From Fidelibacterota bacterium (GTDB lineage: Bacteria; Pseudomonadota; Alphaproteobacteria; Rhodospirillales; Rhodospirillaceae), in assembly GCA_947476275.1 (NCBI GenBank), contig CANJPQ010000001.1, positions 1 to 64,000 of the forward strand: DNA of 64,000 nucleotides, in the 5' to 3' direction. Under the pieces are notes generated by a model, which had not been told where the DNA came from, did no database searches, and saw only the letters and a list, made by a program, of their open reading frames with translations. A program made the translations under genes and the position numbers. Shown here piece by piece: positions 7,352-16,481 of the stretch (positions within the stretch are counted from its first letter, which is position 1; every line of letters begins with the position of its first letter).

Positions 7352-10300
7352 CGGGTCGCCCTCTTGAGGAGAGGTTCAACGCATTGTGCCAATTCGTCCA
7401 CCGTCGTCTCGAGGCCACCGACGAACAAGCTTGCGGTGTCGGGATCGCCGCTGTCCAGGCCATCTTGGATTTCGGACGCCAGCTGACTCAGCCGCACGGC
7501 CCCCGCCGAACCGGCCGCCCCCTTCAACGCATGGGCGTGATGCCGTGCCTCTGCCCAGTCTTGCGCCTCCATGGCCGCGGTGACGGCGACGGACAAGGTG
7601 CGCGCACCGGCGACAAAGTCGGCAACAAACGTCCGCGCCTCTGGCGTCACCCCGCCGAACGTCTCCGCCAGGCGGGCGACGTCGAAGATCTGGGGGTCGA
7701 TCTCGAGCGCGGCGGACTTCTTCGCCGTCTGCCCGCCGGCCCGGCGCAAGGCGGCGGCTCCCGGCAGCCACTGCGCCAACACCGCTGTTAGCAGTTTTGA
7801 GTCGATCGGTTTCGTCAGATAGCCGTCCATCCCCGCATCGAGACAGCGCCGTTCCGTCCCCGGCAAGGCATCCGCGGTCAGCGCGACGATCGGCAATCGC
7901 GTATGCCCGCCCGCTTCGCGCTCGCGGATCTTCGCGGTGAGCGTGAAGCCGTCCATCTCCGGCATGTGAAAGTCCGTGAGCAGCAGGCCGTACGATGGAT
8001 TGGCCTCGATCTTCCGCAGCGCGTCCGCGCCGTTGTCCACGATCTCGGCGGCATAACCGCGCTGCGACAGCATGCGGCGGATGACGAGTTGATTGGTCGC
8101 ATTATCCTCCGCGACCAGGATCAGGACGCCGGCATTGCGCGCCTCTTCCACCGATGGCGGGCTGAAGCTTGCCGCAAGGTCAGATCCGCCCGATCGATCT
8201 TCAACGCTGGCGCGGCCCAGCGCCGCGGCGATCACTTGCGCCACGCGCGCGCGCCGCAACGGCAGGGTCACGGTGGCCAAGAATCCGGACCGGTCCGCCT
8301 CGGTCAACGTCGACGCCAAGCGGCGCGGCGCGGCCAAGATGCAGCGCACGCCGGGCGTGTCCGTTAGCGCTTGTCCCACCGCCAACGCAACGCCGTCGCC
8401 GCATTCGCCGGACAGGAAAACGATGCACGGTGCATCTGCATGGCTCTTGTCCCGCAAGGCCGGCATCAGGCCGTCATCAATGGTGCGGTGATCCGCCGGA
8501 GCGATGGCGTGCGCCGCAAGGATCGCGTCCATCGCCTCGCGCGTGTTGTCGTCGAATCCAACCAGGACCACTTTCGCATCGTCGATCTTCACGCCGGGCG
8601 GCGCGCTGTCGGTGCGGGCGTCGAATGCCAGTTCAAACCAGAAGCTCGACCCTTTGCCGCTCTCCGACGTCACGCCGATGGCGCCGTGCATCAATTCGCA
8701 CAGGCGCTGCGAGATTGAGAGGCCCAGCCCGGTGCCGCCGTACTTGCGCGACGTCGAGACGTCGGCCTGCGCGAAGGCCTTGAACAGGCGGCCCTGTTGT
8801 TCCGGCGTGAGTCCGATCCCGGTGTCCACCACGGCGAAATGAATCCGCGGTCTGGCAAGGGCCGATCCCGCGGCGAGGGACACGCGCACGGTCACAGAAC
8901 CCTCCTCGGTGAATTTCAGCGCATTGCCGGTGAGGTTGAGCAGGATTTGGCGCACACGTGCGGGATCGCCTACCAACAGGTCGGGAACCGCGGGGTCGAT
9001 CACGGTTGCCAACGTCACGCCCTTGTCGTCGGCGCGCTGGGCCAGCAATTCGCCCGCGCTCTCCACCACCTCCACCAGCGAGAATTCCGTCTTCTCGATG
9101 TCGAGCTTCCCGGCCTCGATCTTCGAGAAGTCGAGAATGTCGTTGATGATCGTGAGCAGCGCCGCGGCAGATCCGCGAATGACGGACGACATGCTGCGTT
9201 GATCCTCGCTCAAATCTGTCTGATCGAGCATCTCGGCCATCGACATCACACCGTTCATCGGCGTGCGGATTTCGTGGCTCATCATCGCCAGGAACGACGA
9301 CTTCGCGCGAGTGGCCTCCTCGGCTTGTTCCTTCGCTTCAAGCAATTGACCGGCGAGACGCCGGCGCCACTCCAGGAACGCCAAGAGGAACAGCACGACC
9401 AGGAAGATGATGATCTCGATGGTCGATCGTTTAACGACCTGCCGATAGATGTCCATCTTCGGCTCAGCCGCAATCAGCGCGAGCGGCAGGGCCTGAATCA
9501 TCTGCGCGGTGAGAAGCTGATCGTCTGTTTCGCCGAACAGGACGCTGCTGGATGAAATCGCATTTTCTGCAAGGTTTGCGATTTTCGGGTCCGTCGGAAG
9601 GCTCACCGCCTGCTCCGGGTTCGTCCGGCGCGAATACGCGATGACCTGCATTTTCTTGTCGACCAGATACGCCTCGCCGAATTGGTGCGGGAATTTCGCC
9701 AGCACGCCATCGAGTGTGCGCAAGGTGAAGTCCAGCCCGACGATGCCGGTGAAGCGGTCCCCGTCATAGACAGGGCGGCCCATGGTGATCATCAGGCCCT
9801 TGCCGAAGTCGTCTTCGTAAATGTCAGTTTGATAGGGCGTCCGCGTTGGATTGTTCTCGGGCATGCCGAGCTGGAAGTACTCCATCTTCAAGTCATTGTC
9901 CTTGTAGGCCGCCTGCGTCGACGGAACCCACGGATATACATGCTCGAAGCGGTTGCCGGAGACGTAGTAAACCCACGCGACGTTCGGCAGGTTCTTGACG
10001 ATCTTGCTGAAAGCCGACCGCAGCGAGAGCGCCACCTCAAGTTCCTTGCGGAAATAGTCGTCGCGATTCTTAAGTCCGCCGAAGCCGGTCAGATTGCCGA
10101 TGTCCGCCTTGCCGATTGCGGGAGGCAATTCATCTAAGGAGTAGACGCCCTCGGCGTTCGCTTTGAGCGCATTCAAGAGCAGCGACGGCGGTGCAACGGC
10201 GGGGCGAACTTCCAACTCGTTCTGCACGGACTTCTGCAGGAGTTCGACGTAGCCCTGCGCCGCCACCATCGAGAGCGACAGTTCTGTCCGTACCGCTTCG

Positions 10301-10530
10301 AGGGCTGCATTCCGCTCAGCGCGAAGTTCCATATCCGCATTGTCGAGCTTGGCGACGAGGAACCACCCCGCGACGCTCAACGCCGCGCCGTATGCCGTCA
10401 GAAGACCGAGGCGTCGGACGAAATAATTCACGAAGTACCACCCCTTGCTGCGCCGCCGCTTGCGCACCGCGCCAGCGTCCCTCTCTGGCTGCACAATACT
10501 TCCCCGTTCGCTCCGTGTCCCCGAAGTCAT
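7348..10530 (-). CDS. Membrane hybrid sensor histidine kinase with Cache-like sensor, REC and Hpt domains
   Basis: 1060 residues. A membrane helix at about 41-60 and another at about 370-388 bracket a large periplasmic Cache-like sensor domain. HisKA follows with H419 ([12 protein letters not shown]), then HATPase with the N box ([10 protein letters not shown], near 532-540) and G boxes ([16 protein letters not shown]). Residues about 652-770 look like a degenerate receiver without a clear phosphoacceptor. A complete receiver covers about 802-922 with D853 ([13 protein letters not shown]). The C-terminal Hpt domain carries H1000 (HALKGAAG). This is an unorthodox His-Asp-His relay of the BarA/TorS style. 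The partner regulator overlaps its stop codon. The ligand is unknown; the Cache fold suggests a small extracellular molecule. Confidence 0.93.
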   Translation of the reverse strand: MTSGTRSERGSIVQPERDAGAVRKRRRSKGWYFVNYFVRRLGLLTAYGAALSVAGWFLVAKLDNADMELRAERNAALEAVRTELSLSMVAAQGYVELLQKSVQNELEVRPAVAPPSLLLNALKANAEGVYSLDELPPAIGKADIGNLTGFGGLKNRDDYFRKELEVALSLRSAFSKIVKNLPNVAWVYYVSGNRFEHVYPWVPSTQAAYKDNDLKMEYFQLGMPENNPTRTPYQTDIYEDDFGKGLMITMGRPVYDGDRFTGIVGLDFTLRTLDGVLAKFPHQFGEAYLVDKKMQVIAYSRRTNPEQAVSLPTDPKIANLAENAISSSSVLFGETDDQLLTAQMIQALPLALIAAEPKMDIYRQVVKRSTIEIIIFLVVLFLLAFLEWRRRLAGQLLEAKEQAEEATRAKSSFLAMMSHEIRTPMNGVMSMAEMLDQTDLSEDQRSMSSVIRGSAAALLTIINDILDFSKIEAGKLDIEKTEFSLVEVVESAGELLAQRADDKGVTLATVIDPAVPDLLVGDPARVRQILLNLTGNALKFTEEGSVTVRVSLAAGSALARPRIHFAVVDTGIGLTPEQQGRLFKAFAQADVSTSRKYGGTGLGLSISQRLCELMHGAIGVTSESGKGSSFWFELAFDARTDSAPPGVKIDDAKVVLVGFDDNTREAMDAILAAHAIAPADHRTIDDGLMPALRDKSHADAPCIVFLSGECGDGVALAVGQALTDTPGVRCILAAPRRLASTLTEADRSGFLATVTLPLRRARVAQVIAAALGRASVEDRSGGSDLAASFSPPSVEEARNAGVLILVAEDNATNQLVIRRMLSQRGYAAEIVDNGADALRKIEANPSYGLLLTDFHMPEMDGFTLTAKIREREAGGHTRLPIVALTADALPGTERRCLDAGMDGYLTKPIDSKLLTAVLAQWLPGAAALRRAGGQTAKKSAALEIDPQIFDVARLAETFGGVTPEARTFVADFVAGARTLSVAVTAAMEAQDWAEARHHAHALKGAAGSAGAVRLSQLASEIQDGLDSGDPDTASLFVGGLETTVDELAQCVEPLLKRATR

Positions 10531-10610
10531 AACCCCTTGCCGGGACGGGGGATGAAACTATCGTCGCTGCTTCCGCGTTGTGCCCTCATCGCAACCAGGA
10601 GAGACCTTCC

Positions 10611-11117
10611 ATGACCGACAAGCCATTGACGCCGGCGGAAGCCGAACAAGCCCTGTGGAAGACCCTTAAGGGCACCAATGTGACGGTGATGCTGGGCTTC
10701 AATGCGCCCGAGCAGCACACCCAGCCGATGACCGCCTTTGCCGAACCGGAGAACAATCAGATCTGGTTCTTCACCCGCACCGATGTCGACCTCGCGAAAG
10801 AAGCGGAAGCCTCGACTGAGGCGCGACTGATCCTCGCCTCGAAAGTTGATGACGTCTTCGCCGACATCCGCGGCACCCTGGTCGGGCGGTATGACCGCGC
10901 ACGGATCGAGAAGTATTGGGGGCCCGTCGTCGCGGCCTGGTACCCGGAGGGAAAGAATGATCCGCATCTGACCCTGCTCCGCTTCACGCCCGCGGAAGGG
11001 CAGGTCTGGGTCGCCAAGTCCGGTCTCGTCCGTTTTGCGTTCGAGATCGCGAAAGCCAATCTGACCGGGTCCCAGCCGGATGCCGGCGGCGTCGCGGAAG
11101 TCGACTTCCGGCGCTAA
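10611..11117 (+). CDS. GSP26-like pyridoxamine 5'-phosphate oxidase-fold protein
   Basis: 168 residues from the ATG at 10611, which has AGGAGA upstream. The protein is a split-barrel flavin-binding domain of the general-stress-protein-26 type: WKTLKGTNVTVMLGF, PMTAFAEPENNQIWFFT, a central EARLILAS strand, and EKYWGPVVAAWYPEGKNDPHLTLLRF, which is typical of this family. Such proteins bind FMN or F420-like cofactors and are linked to oxidative or general stress; the substrate is not known. It is divergent from the histidine kinase gene with about 80 bases between starts, so the two promoters may interact. Confidence 0.85.
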   Translation: MTDKPLTPAEAEQALWKTLKGTNVTVMLGFNAPEQHTQPMTAFAEPENNQIWFFTRTDVDLAKEAEASTEARLILASKVDDVFADIRGTLVGRYDRARIEKYWGPVVAAWYPEGKNDPHLTLLRFTPAEGQVWVAKSGLVRFAFEIAKANLTGSQPDAGGVAEVDFRR

Positions 11118-11218
11118 CCCGGTCGCCATCGGCGGCAAACAGGGTACCGTGAGTCGACTTTTAGCCGTATTCTGAGGCACTTGTCGAACACGGACCTCAG
11201 GACGTAGACCTGCCGCCG

Positions 11219-12667
11219 ATGGAAGACTTCGCGCGTTCAACGGAGGCCGCTTCGCCGCTGGTCGTGGACGTGGACGGGACGCTTTTGCGGACCGATCTGC
11301 TCTACGAAGGTGTGGCGGCGCTCCTATTTCGGAAACCGTGGCTGTTGCCGCTGCTGCCGGTTTGGCTGCTCGGCGGCAGAGCGGCTCTTAAGCGCAAGTT
11401 GAATGAGGCCGTCGAAGTCGAGGTCGCCGCGTTGCCGGTCAACGCGTCTTTGCTGGAATGGCTCCAGGCCGAGAAGGCGCGCGGACGCGCGCTGTATCTC
11501 GTGTCGGCATCCGACGAGACAGTCGTGCGGCGTCTGGCGGCCCGGTTCGGGAACCTGTTCAACGGCGCCTATGGAAGTGACGGCAAGTCGAACCTCGCCG
11601 GCGCCAAGAAACTCGCATTCATACTTGCGCAGATCGGCGCAGAGTTCTCCTACGCCGGCGATGAGCGCCGGGATCTCGCAATCTGGGAAGAGTGCCGCTC
11701 CGCCGTCCTCGCCGGCGCGGGCTGTGCCTTGCGCAAGGAGCTATCCCCGCATGTGAATGTAGCTGGTGAGTTTGCCTGCCCAATGGCGGGCGTGATGACC
11801 TGGGTCCGCGCCTTGCGCATGCAGCAGTGGGCCAAGAACCTGTTGCTGTTCGTGCCGCTGGTGCTCAGTGGCCACGCCTGGGACGCGCCGCGTGTCCTGC
11901 AGGTGATGATCGGCTTCGCCGCCTTCAGTCTCATGGCCTCGGCCACATACCTGCTTAATGATCTCTCCGACCTCGCTGCCGACCGGCAACACCGTTCCAA
12001 TTCTCAGCGGCCGTTGGCATCCGGCGAACTGCCGTTGCGCAGCGCGTTCCTGGCTCTGCCGCTGCTTGTGCTTGCGGTCGTCGGGCTGCTGACGCAATTG
12101 CCGACGATGTTCGGCGCGGTCGCGCTGCTCTATCTTGTCGTGACGCTCAGCTATTCTTTCGCCCTGAAGCGCCGGCCCATTCTCGATCTGTTGTGCCTCG
12201 CGATGCTGTATTCCGTGCGCATCGTGGCAGGCATGGTCGCCTCGGTCTCCGTGCTGTCGCCCTGGCTCTTGGTGTTCGCGATGTTCTTCTTCACCAGCCT
12301 TGCGGCCGTGAAGCGATATAGCGAATGCTTGGTTGCCGTGGCTGAAAACAAGGCCGATCTCGCCGGCCGCGGCTATCGCGCCGGTGACGGACCCGTCCTC
12401 ATGTCTATCGGCATCGCCAGCGGTTTCTGCGCAAGCCTGGTGTTCTTCCTCTACCTGGTCGATCCGGCGTCGCCCAGCAGCCAGTACCCGCATCCCCAGA
12501 CGCTGTGGTGCGTGTGCGTGATCCTTGCCTATTGGCTCGGGCGCGTGTGGCTACTGGCCGGGCGCGGCGAGATGCACGACGATCCGGTCGCCTTTGCCTT
12601 GCGCGATCGCACGTCGCTCTTCCTCGCCGCGGCCTGCGCGCTGCTCGCCGTGTCGGCCACGGCTTGA
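11219..12667 (+). CDS. HAD-UbiA fusion; decaprenyl-phosphate phosphoribosyltransferase-like
   Basis: 482 residues with two parts. Residues about 12-180 are a HAD phosphatase domain (VVDVDGTLL with D17 and D19; LVSASDE; YAGDERRD). Residues about 195-482 are a UbiA-type polytopic prenyltransferase with the Mg-binding motif N247-D248-x-x-D251-x-x-x-D255 (NDLSDLAADRQHRSNSQRP). Such fusions are read as DprP-like: the UbiA half joins phosphoribose from PRPP to polyprenyl phosphate, and the HAD half removes the 5-phosphate. The assignment depends on the next two genes, which match DprE1 and DprE2. The three form an operon (8-base gap, then ATGA overlap). The polyprenyl length and the final acceptor are not known. 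Confidence 0.88.
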   Translation: MEDFARSTEAASPLVVDVDGTLLRTDLLYEGVAALLFRKPWLLPLLPVWLLGGRAALKRKLNEAVEVEVAALPVNASLLEWLQAEKARGRALYLVSASDETVVRRLAARFGNLFNGAYGSDGKSNLAGAKKLAFILAQIGAEFSYAGDERRDLAIWEECRSAVLAGAGCALRKELSPHVNVAGEFACPMAGVMTWVRALRMQQWAKNLLLFVPLVLSGHAWDAPRVLQVMIGFAAFSLMASATYLLNDLSDLAADRQHRSNSQRPLASGELPLRSAFLALPLLVLAVVGLLTQLPTMFGAVALLYLVVTLSYSFALKRRPILDLLCLAMLYSVRIVAGMVASVSVLSPWLLVFAMFFFTSLAAVKRYSECLVAVAENKADLAGRGYRAGDGPVLMSIGIASGFCASLVFFLYLVDPASPSSQYPHPQTLWCVCVILAYWLGRVWLLAGRGEMHDDPVAFALRDRTSLFLAAACALLAVSATA

Positions 12668-12675
12668 GCGGCGCG

Positions 12676-14034
12676 ATGCAATCCTTCCATCCGCGGCAAG
12701 ACTATCTCGCCTGGGGCCGGGTCCACCGGTTCACGCATCATGTTGCCCGGCCCGCATTCGCCGACGAGCTGCCGGGCGTCCTGGCGGCGCGCGGCACCAT
12801 GTCGCTGCTCGGCTCTGGCGCCCGGCGCTCCTACGGCGACAGCGGGCTCAACGCCGACAACGCGCTGATCGACATGCGCGGGCTCGATCACGTCATCGCG
12901 TTCGATGCAGCCACCGGCGTCCTCGACGCTGAAGCGGGCGTCATTCTTGCCGACATCCTCCATCTGCTGGCGCGGCCTGCGAACGGGGCAGGGACATGGT
13001 TCCTGCCGGTAACCCCCGGCACCAAGTTCGTCAGCCTCGGCGGCGCCATCGCCAGCGACGTCCACGGCAAGAACCATCACGGCGCCGGCTGCATCGGCAA
13101 CCATCTGCTGTCGTTCCGGCTGCTGCGCTCCGATGGCGCGACGGTCACGTGTTCGCCGGATGAGAATGCTGACCTTTTCAAAGCCACCATCGGCGGGCTC
13201 GGTCTCACCGGTCTCATTGTGTCCGTGCGTGTCGCGCTCAAGCGCGTGCCCGGGCCATGGTTGGAGCACGAGGAGTTCCGCTATGGCGACCTTAATAGCT
13301 TCTATCGCCTGGCCGAAGAGTCGCTCGCGGATTGGGAGTACACCGTCGCCTGGATCGATTGCCTTGCGAGCGGCGCCGAGCTCGGCCGTGGAATCTTCGC
13401 ACGCTCCCGTCACGCTGACGCCAGCACGGCGAAGCCTGCCGTCGCCGCCGTGGCGCCGCGCATTGCATTGCCGGTCGATCTGCCGTCCTTTGCGCTCAAT
13501 AGCGCCACCGTAAAGGCCTACAACAACTGGCGCTGGCGCTCGCGGTCCGACGAACCGGTGCGGCATATCGTCCCGTTCGAGCCCGCGTTCTATCCCCTTG
13601 ACGCCATCGGCCAGTGGAACCGTCTCTATGGGTCGCGCGGATTCTTCCAATACCAGTTCGTTGTCCCGTCACCTCACGACAAGGACGCGATCCGCGCCGT
13701 GTTGACGGAGATTTCCCGCGCCGGCATGGGCTCGTTCCTGGCGGTGCTAAAAACCTTCGGCGACCGTCCGTCGCCGGGGATGATGTCCTTCCCGATGCCC
13801 GGCACAACGCTCGCCCTCGATTTCCCCAACACAGGCGCGCGCACTCATGCGCTGCTCGATCGATTGGATGACATCGTCATCGGCGCGGGCGGGCGCATCT
13901 ACGCCGCGAAAGATGGCCGCATGAGTGCGAAAGCGTTTCAGCAGGGCTACCCGATGTGGCAATCCTTTGCGCGTCAGGTGGACCCGCATTTCTCGTCCAG
14001 CTTCTGGCGACGTGTGACGGAAGGCGCGGGATGA
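12676..14034 (+). CDS. FAD-binding oxidoreductase, DprE1-like (decaprenylphosphoryl-ribose 2'-oxidase)
   Basis: 452 residues from the ATG at 12676, eight bases after the UbiA stop. It is a VAO/PCMH-fold flavoprotein. The family hallmarks of DprE1 are clear: GSGARRSYGDSGLN at about 46-59, TPGTKFVSLGGAIASDVHGKNHH at about 113-135 (H130), and IGGLGLTG in the FAD domain. In the mycobacterial pathway DprE1 oxidises the C2' hydroxyl of decaprenylphosphoryl ribose and DprE2 reduces the ketone to give the arabinose form. No signal peptide is visible. Neighbours on both sides support the pathway call. A generic alditol oxidase is a less likely alternative. Confidence 0.88.
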   Translation: MQSFHPRQDYLAWGRVHRFTHHVARPAFADELPGVLAARGTMSLLGSGARRSYGDSGLNADNALIDMRGLDHVIAFDAATGVLDAEAGVILADILHLLARPANGAGTWFLPVTPGTKFVSLGGAIASDVHGKNHHGAGCIGNHLLSFRLLRSDGATVTCSPDENADLFKATIGGLGLTGLIVSVRVALKRVPGPWLEHEEFRYGDLNSFYRLAEESLADWEYTVAWIDCLASGAELGRGIFARSRHADASTAKPAVAAVAPRIALPVDLPSFALNSATVKAYNNWRWRSRSDEPVRHIVPFEPAFYPLDAIGQWNRLYGSRGFFQYQFVVPSPHDKDAIRAVLTEISRAGMGSFLAVLKTFGDRPSPGMMSFPMPGTTLALDFPNTGARTHALLDRLDDIVIGAGGRIYAAKDGRMSAKAFQQGYPMWQSFARQVDPHFSSSFWRRVTEGAG

Positions 14035-14771
14035 CCGGCATTGCCATCTTCGGGGCCGCTTCGGCCATCGCCCAGGACGTCGCGCGGCTATATGCCGCGG
14101 AAGGGGCGACGTGCTTTCTCGTCGGCCGCAATGGCGCGCGCTTGGACACCATCGCCAGCGATCTCAAAGCGCGCGGCGCTGCCGCCGCCACCACGGCCGT
14201 GGCCGACCTTACCGACACCACGCAACATGCAGCCCTTGTCGCGCAGGCGAAGGCCGCCCTCGGGACCGTCGATCGGGTGCTGGTCGCCTACGGTACGCTC
14301 GGCGATCAGCGCGCGGGGGAGGCGGATACAACTGTCATGGTGCGCGAGTTAACAGTGAACTTCGTCAGCGCCGCATCGCTGCTCAATCTCTTGGCCGAAG
14401 CGATGATCCCGCAGAAGGCCGGAAAGATCGCCGTCATCGGCTCCGTCGCCGGTGACCGCGGCCGGCAAAGCAACTACATCTACGGCAGCGCCAAGGCCGG
14501 CCTTGGCGCATTTGCTCTCGGCTTGCGCCACCGGCTCGCCAAGGACGGCATTTCCGTCACTCTGGTAAAGCCCGGCTTCGTGGATACGCCGATGACGGCG
14601 GATATCCCCAAGGGCGGCCCGCTATGGGCCACACCGGCGCAAGTGGCGGGCGACATTCGTGCCGCCATGGAACGGGGCGCAGCCGTTCTCTACACACCAT
14701 GGTTCTGGCGCTGGATCATGCTGATCATCCGGTCGGTGCCTGATGTCGTCTTCCGCCGCACCCGCCTGTAA
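14031..14771 (+). CDS. Short-chain dehydrogenase, DprE2-like
   Basis: 246 residues. The ATG at 14031 overlaps the upstream stop (ATGA), which settles the start over longer upstream alternatives. It is a classical SDR with a relaxed nucleotide-binding motif (IAIFGAASAIAQ), a catalytic S138 (IGSVAGDRGR) and the Y151-x-x-x-K155 pair (YGSAK). The SVAGDRGRQSNYIYGSAKA stretch is characteristic of DprE2-type decaprenylphospho-2-keto-ribose reductases. It would complete the epimerisation started by the preceding oxidase. A further gene originally started in its stop codon (TAATG) but is now broken. Confidence 0.88.
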   Translation: MTGIAIFGAASAIAQDVARLYAAEGATCFLVGRNGARLDTIASDLKARGAAAATTAVADLTDTTQHAALVAQAKAALGTVDRVLVAYGTLGDQRAGEADTTVMVRELTVNFVSAASLLNLLAEAMIPQKAGKIAVIGSVAGDRGRQSNYIYGSAKAGLGAFALGLRHRLAKDGISVTLVKPGFVDTPMTADIPKGGPLWATPAQVAGDIRAAMERGAAVLYTPWFWRWIMLIIRSVPDVVFRRTRL

Positions 14772-14989
14772 TGAACCAGCCTCTCCCATAACGACAAGGA
14801 CGTGCTGGTCGGCCAGAATCTCGTCGTGCTCCTGAAGGAGAGCGGCTATTCGAATCTGCTGGTGATCGACAAACACGCCGCCAATGTCGAAGTGCTGCAC
14901 CGTCTGCATCCGAATGTGCCGGTCCTAGTCGCCGCCCCCACTTCACCAGCTATTTCGGTCACAAGTACTTCAGCTTCGCGCCGAAATAG
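14771..14989 (+). pseudogene. Remnant of an NAD-dependent epimerase fused to an unrelated C-terminal stub
   Basis: An ATG overlaps the reductase stop (TAATG at 14769-14773) but meets TAA after six codons. One frame over, from about 14790, the sequence reads NDKDVLV-GQNLVVLLKESG and continues to VIDKHAANVEVLHRLHPNVPVLVA. This is the first beta-alpha-beta unit of an NAD-dependent epimerase lacking the glycine-rich TGxxGxxG turn. It breaks off near 14932. From 14939 another frame gives HFTSYFGHKYFSFAPK and a stop at 14989, looking like the C-terminal end of a different protein that I cannot identify. The picture is a frameshift plus internal deletions, a scar of a once longer envelope-sugar operon. 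Confidence 0.6.
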
Positions 14990-15030
14990 GAATATCGCCG
15001 CGAGGGATTGACTCTCGAAGCCGATCCTCT

Positions 15031-15056
15031 AATACTTCACCACATGGTGAAGTATT
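15031..15056. promoter_or_regulatory. Perfect 12-base inverted repeat spanning an ArsR start codon (operator)
   Basis: AATACTTCACCA and TGGTGAAGTATT are exact reverse complements separated by CA. The ATG of the ArsR-type gene (15044-15046) lies at the centre and right arm, so the protein begins MVKYS from inside the palindrome. Autoregulation by the encoded repressor is the natural reading. The promoter must lie just upstream, and the transcript may have a very short leader. Confidence 0.8.
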
Positions 15057-15400
15057 CAGAACGCTTGGATCTTACTTTCGCGGCGCTCGCCGACCCAACG
15101 CGGCGCGCCATCCTTGCGCGGCTCGAGCGGGCGGAGGCAGGGGCGTCCATCACGGACCTCGCAGCCCCTTTTGAAATCAAACTTCCGGCGGTGATGAAGC
15201 ACCTGGACGTGCTCAACGACGCTGGTCTGATCACCCGCACCAAAGCCGGACGCACAGTCACGGTGCGGCTTTCTCCCGAACCCATGAGGGCTGCTACCGA
15301 ATGGCTTCACCGCTACGAGCGCTTCTGGTCCGCGAGCCTCGATCGCCTCGCGGCGTATGCGGAGCGCCGGGAAACTGAAGCGAGGAAGAAGCGCCGATGA
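15044..15400 (+). CDS. ArsR-family transcriptional repressor
   Basis: 118 residues. The ATG at 15044 sits within the palindrome; a start at 15008 would place a non-family extension before it. It has a winged helix-turn-helix: FAALADPTRRAILARL near residues 11-26, ITDLAAPFEIKLPAVMKHLDVLNDAGLI covering the recognition helix, and a TKAGRTVTVRL wing. There is no ELCVCD-type metal site. This is the ArsR subtype that accompanies AHSA1/SRPBCC proteins. It heads a three-gene operon with an AHSA1 protein (ATGA overlap) and a GST-like protein. It probably represses its own operon and is released by an unknown organic ligand or stress. Confidence 0.92.
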   Translation: MVKYSERLDLTFAALADPTRRAILARLERAEAGASITDLAAPFEIKLPAVMKHLDVLNDAGLITRTKAGRTVTVRLSPEPMRAATEWLHRYERFWSASLDRLAAYAERRETEARKKRR

Positions 15401-15840
15401 CCGGCGTCACGTTTGTTCGCAAGATCGCAGCGCGGCCGTCGATCGTCTTCGACGCACTGACAACGCCGGAGGGCTTGCGCAATTGGATGGGGCCGGATGC
15501 CGGGCCGGTGTTGATCGCTGAATCCGACGTGCGCGTTGGCGGCGCGTTTCGCGTTCGCTTCCGTATGCTCGACAACAGCGAACACGAATGCTTCGGAACC
15601 TACCTTGAAATAGCAAAGCCGGAGCGCCTCGTGATGACGTGGCACTGGAAAGATGGCGAAGATCCTGGTGAAAGCCGTGTCGAAGTCACGCTGCGGCCGA
15701 TCCCGAAGGGCACCGAACTCACGTTCACCCATGCCTTGCTCGCCAATGAAGGAACACGCGCGAGCCACGAACACGGCTGGACCGGCGCCCTCGACAAGCT
15801 GGAACGCCTCTTTGCTGGAGCATCTTCATGGGCGAACTGA
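15397..15840 (+). CDS. SRPBCC/AHSA1-domain protein
   Basis: 147 residues, a single START-like helix-grip domain. FVRKIAARPSIVFDALTTPEGLRNWMGP opens it, VGGAFRVRFRMLD and CFGTYLEIAKPERLVMTWHW form the central strands, and HEHGWTGALDKLERLF is the long C-terminal helix. This is the usual companion of ArsR repressors of the upstream type. The hydrophobic cavity of the fold binds small lipophilic molecules, so it may be a ligand sink or sensor partner, but no reaction can be assigned. It overlaps its upstream neighbour by 4 bases and its downstream neighbour by 13, indicating coupled translation. Confidence 0.9.
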   Translation: MTGVTFVRKIAARPSIVFDALTTPEGLRNWMGPDAGPVLIAESDVRVGGAFRVRFRMLDNSEHECFGTYLEIAKPERLVMTWHWKDGEDPGESRVEVTLRPIPKGTELTFTHALLANEGTRASHEHGWTGALDKLERLFAGASSWAN

Positions 15841-16481
15841 TCGTCACAACCTTCGACTGGGTTCCGGAACTCCCGCGGGGCTTTGTGCGTGACATACGCG
15901 TACGTTGGGCGCTGGAAGAGGCAGGATTGCCCTATCGCGTTCAAGGCGTGCCGTCTGACTCCCGAGATGCCGCGCATTTCGCTCATCAGCCGTTCGGCCA
16001 GGTGCCGTATTTGACCGACGGAGATCTATCGATCTTTGAGAGTGGCGCGATCCTGCTTCATCTCGGCCATCGCAGCGCCAAGCTGATGCCTGCCGATCCG
16101 CGCGGGCGCAGCAAAGTGCAGGAATGGGTGTTCGCCGCGCTCAATTCCGTCGAAATGGCGAGCTTGCCGTGGTCGCTATTTCAATTCATGGGTCAGGCGG
16201 GCGATACGCCGGGTTGGAAAATTTTGGACGGGTTCCTCAAGGACTCCCGACTCAAGCATTTGGACCCGGTGCTGGCGCAGCGCGAATGGTTGGCCGGCGC
16301 GTTCTCCATCGCCGACATCCTCATGGCGGACGTGCTACGCTTGGTCGATCGATTTGACGGTCTCGCGGACTTTCCTGCCTGCCGTGCCTATCTCAAACGT
16401 GCCACGGCCCGCCCGTCGTTCGTAAAGGCCTATGCCGACCAGATGGCGTATTTTGCCGCGGCAGGCCTCAAGCGCGGGTGA
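15828..16481 (+). CDS. Glutathione S-transferase family protein
   Basis: 217 residues. The N-terminal thioredoxin-like domain (about 1-80) has RWALEEAGLPYRVQ, the cis-proline strand FGQVPYLTDGD and the FESGAILLHL helix with the conserved E-S pair that contacts glutathione. The all-helical C-terminal domain (about 95-210) includes WLAGAFSIADILMADVLRLV, the N-capping box of GSTs. It probably conjugates glutathione to an electrophile or acts as a peroxidase. The operon context with ArsR and AHSA1 suggests induction by an organic toxicant. It overlaps the convergent metallophosphoesterase gene by 14 bases. Confidence 0.9.
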   Translation: MGELIVTTFDWVPELPRGFVRDIRVRWALEEAGLPYRVQGVPSDSRDAAHFAHQPFGQVPYLTDGDLSIFESGAILLHLGHRSAKLMPADPRGRSKVQEWVFAALNSVEMASLPWSLFQFMGQAGDTPGWKILDGFLKDSRLKHLDPVLAQREWLAGAFSIADILMADVLRLVDRFDGLADFPACRAYLKRATARPSFVKAYADQMAYFAAAGLKRG

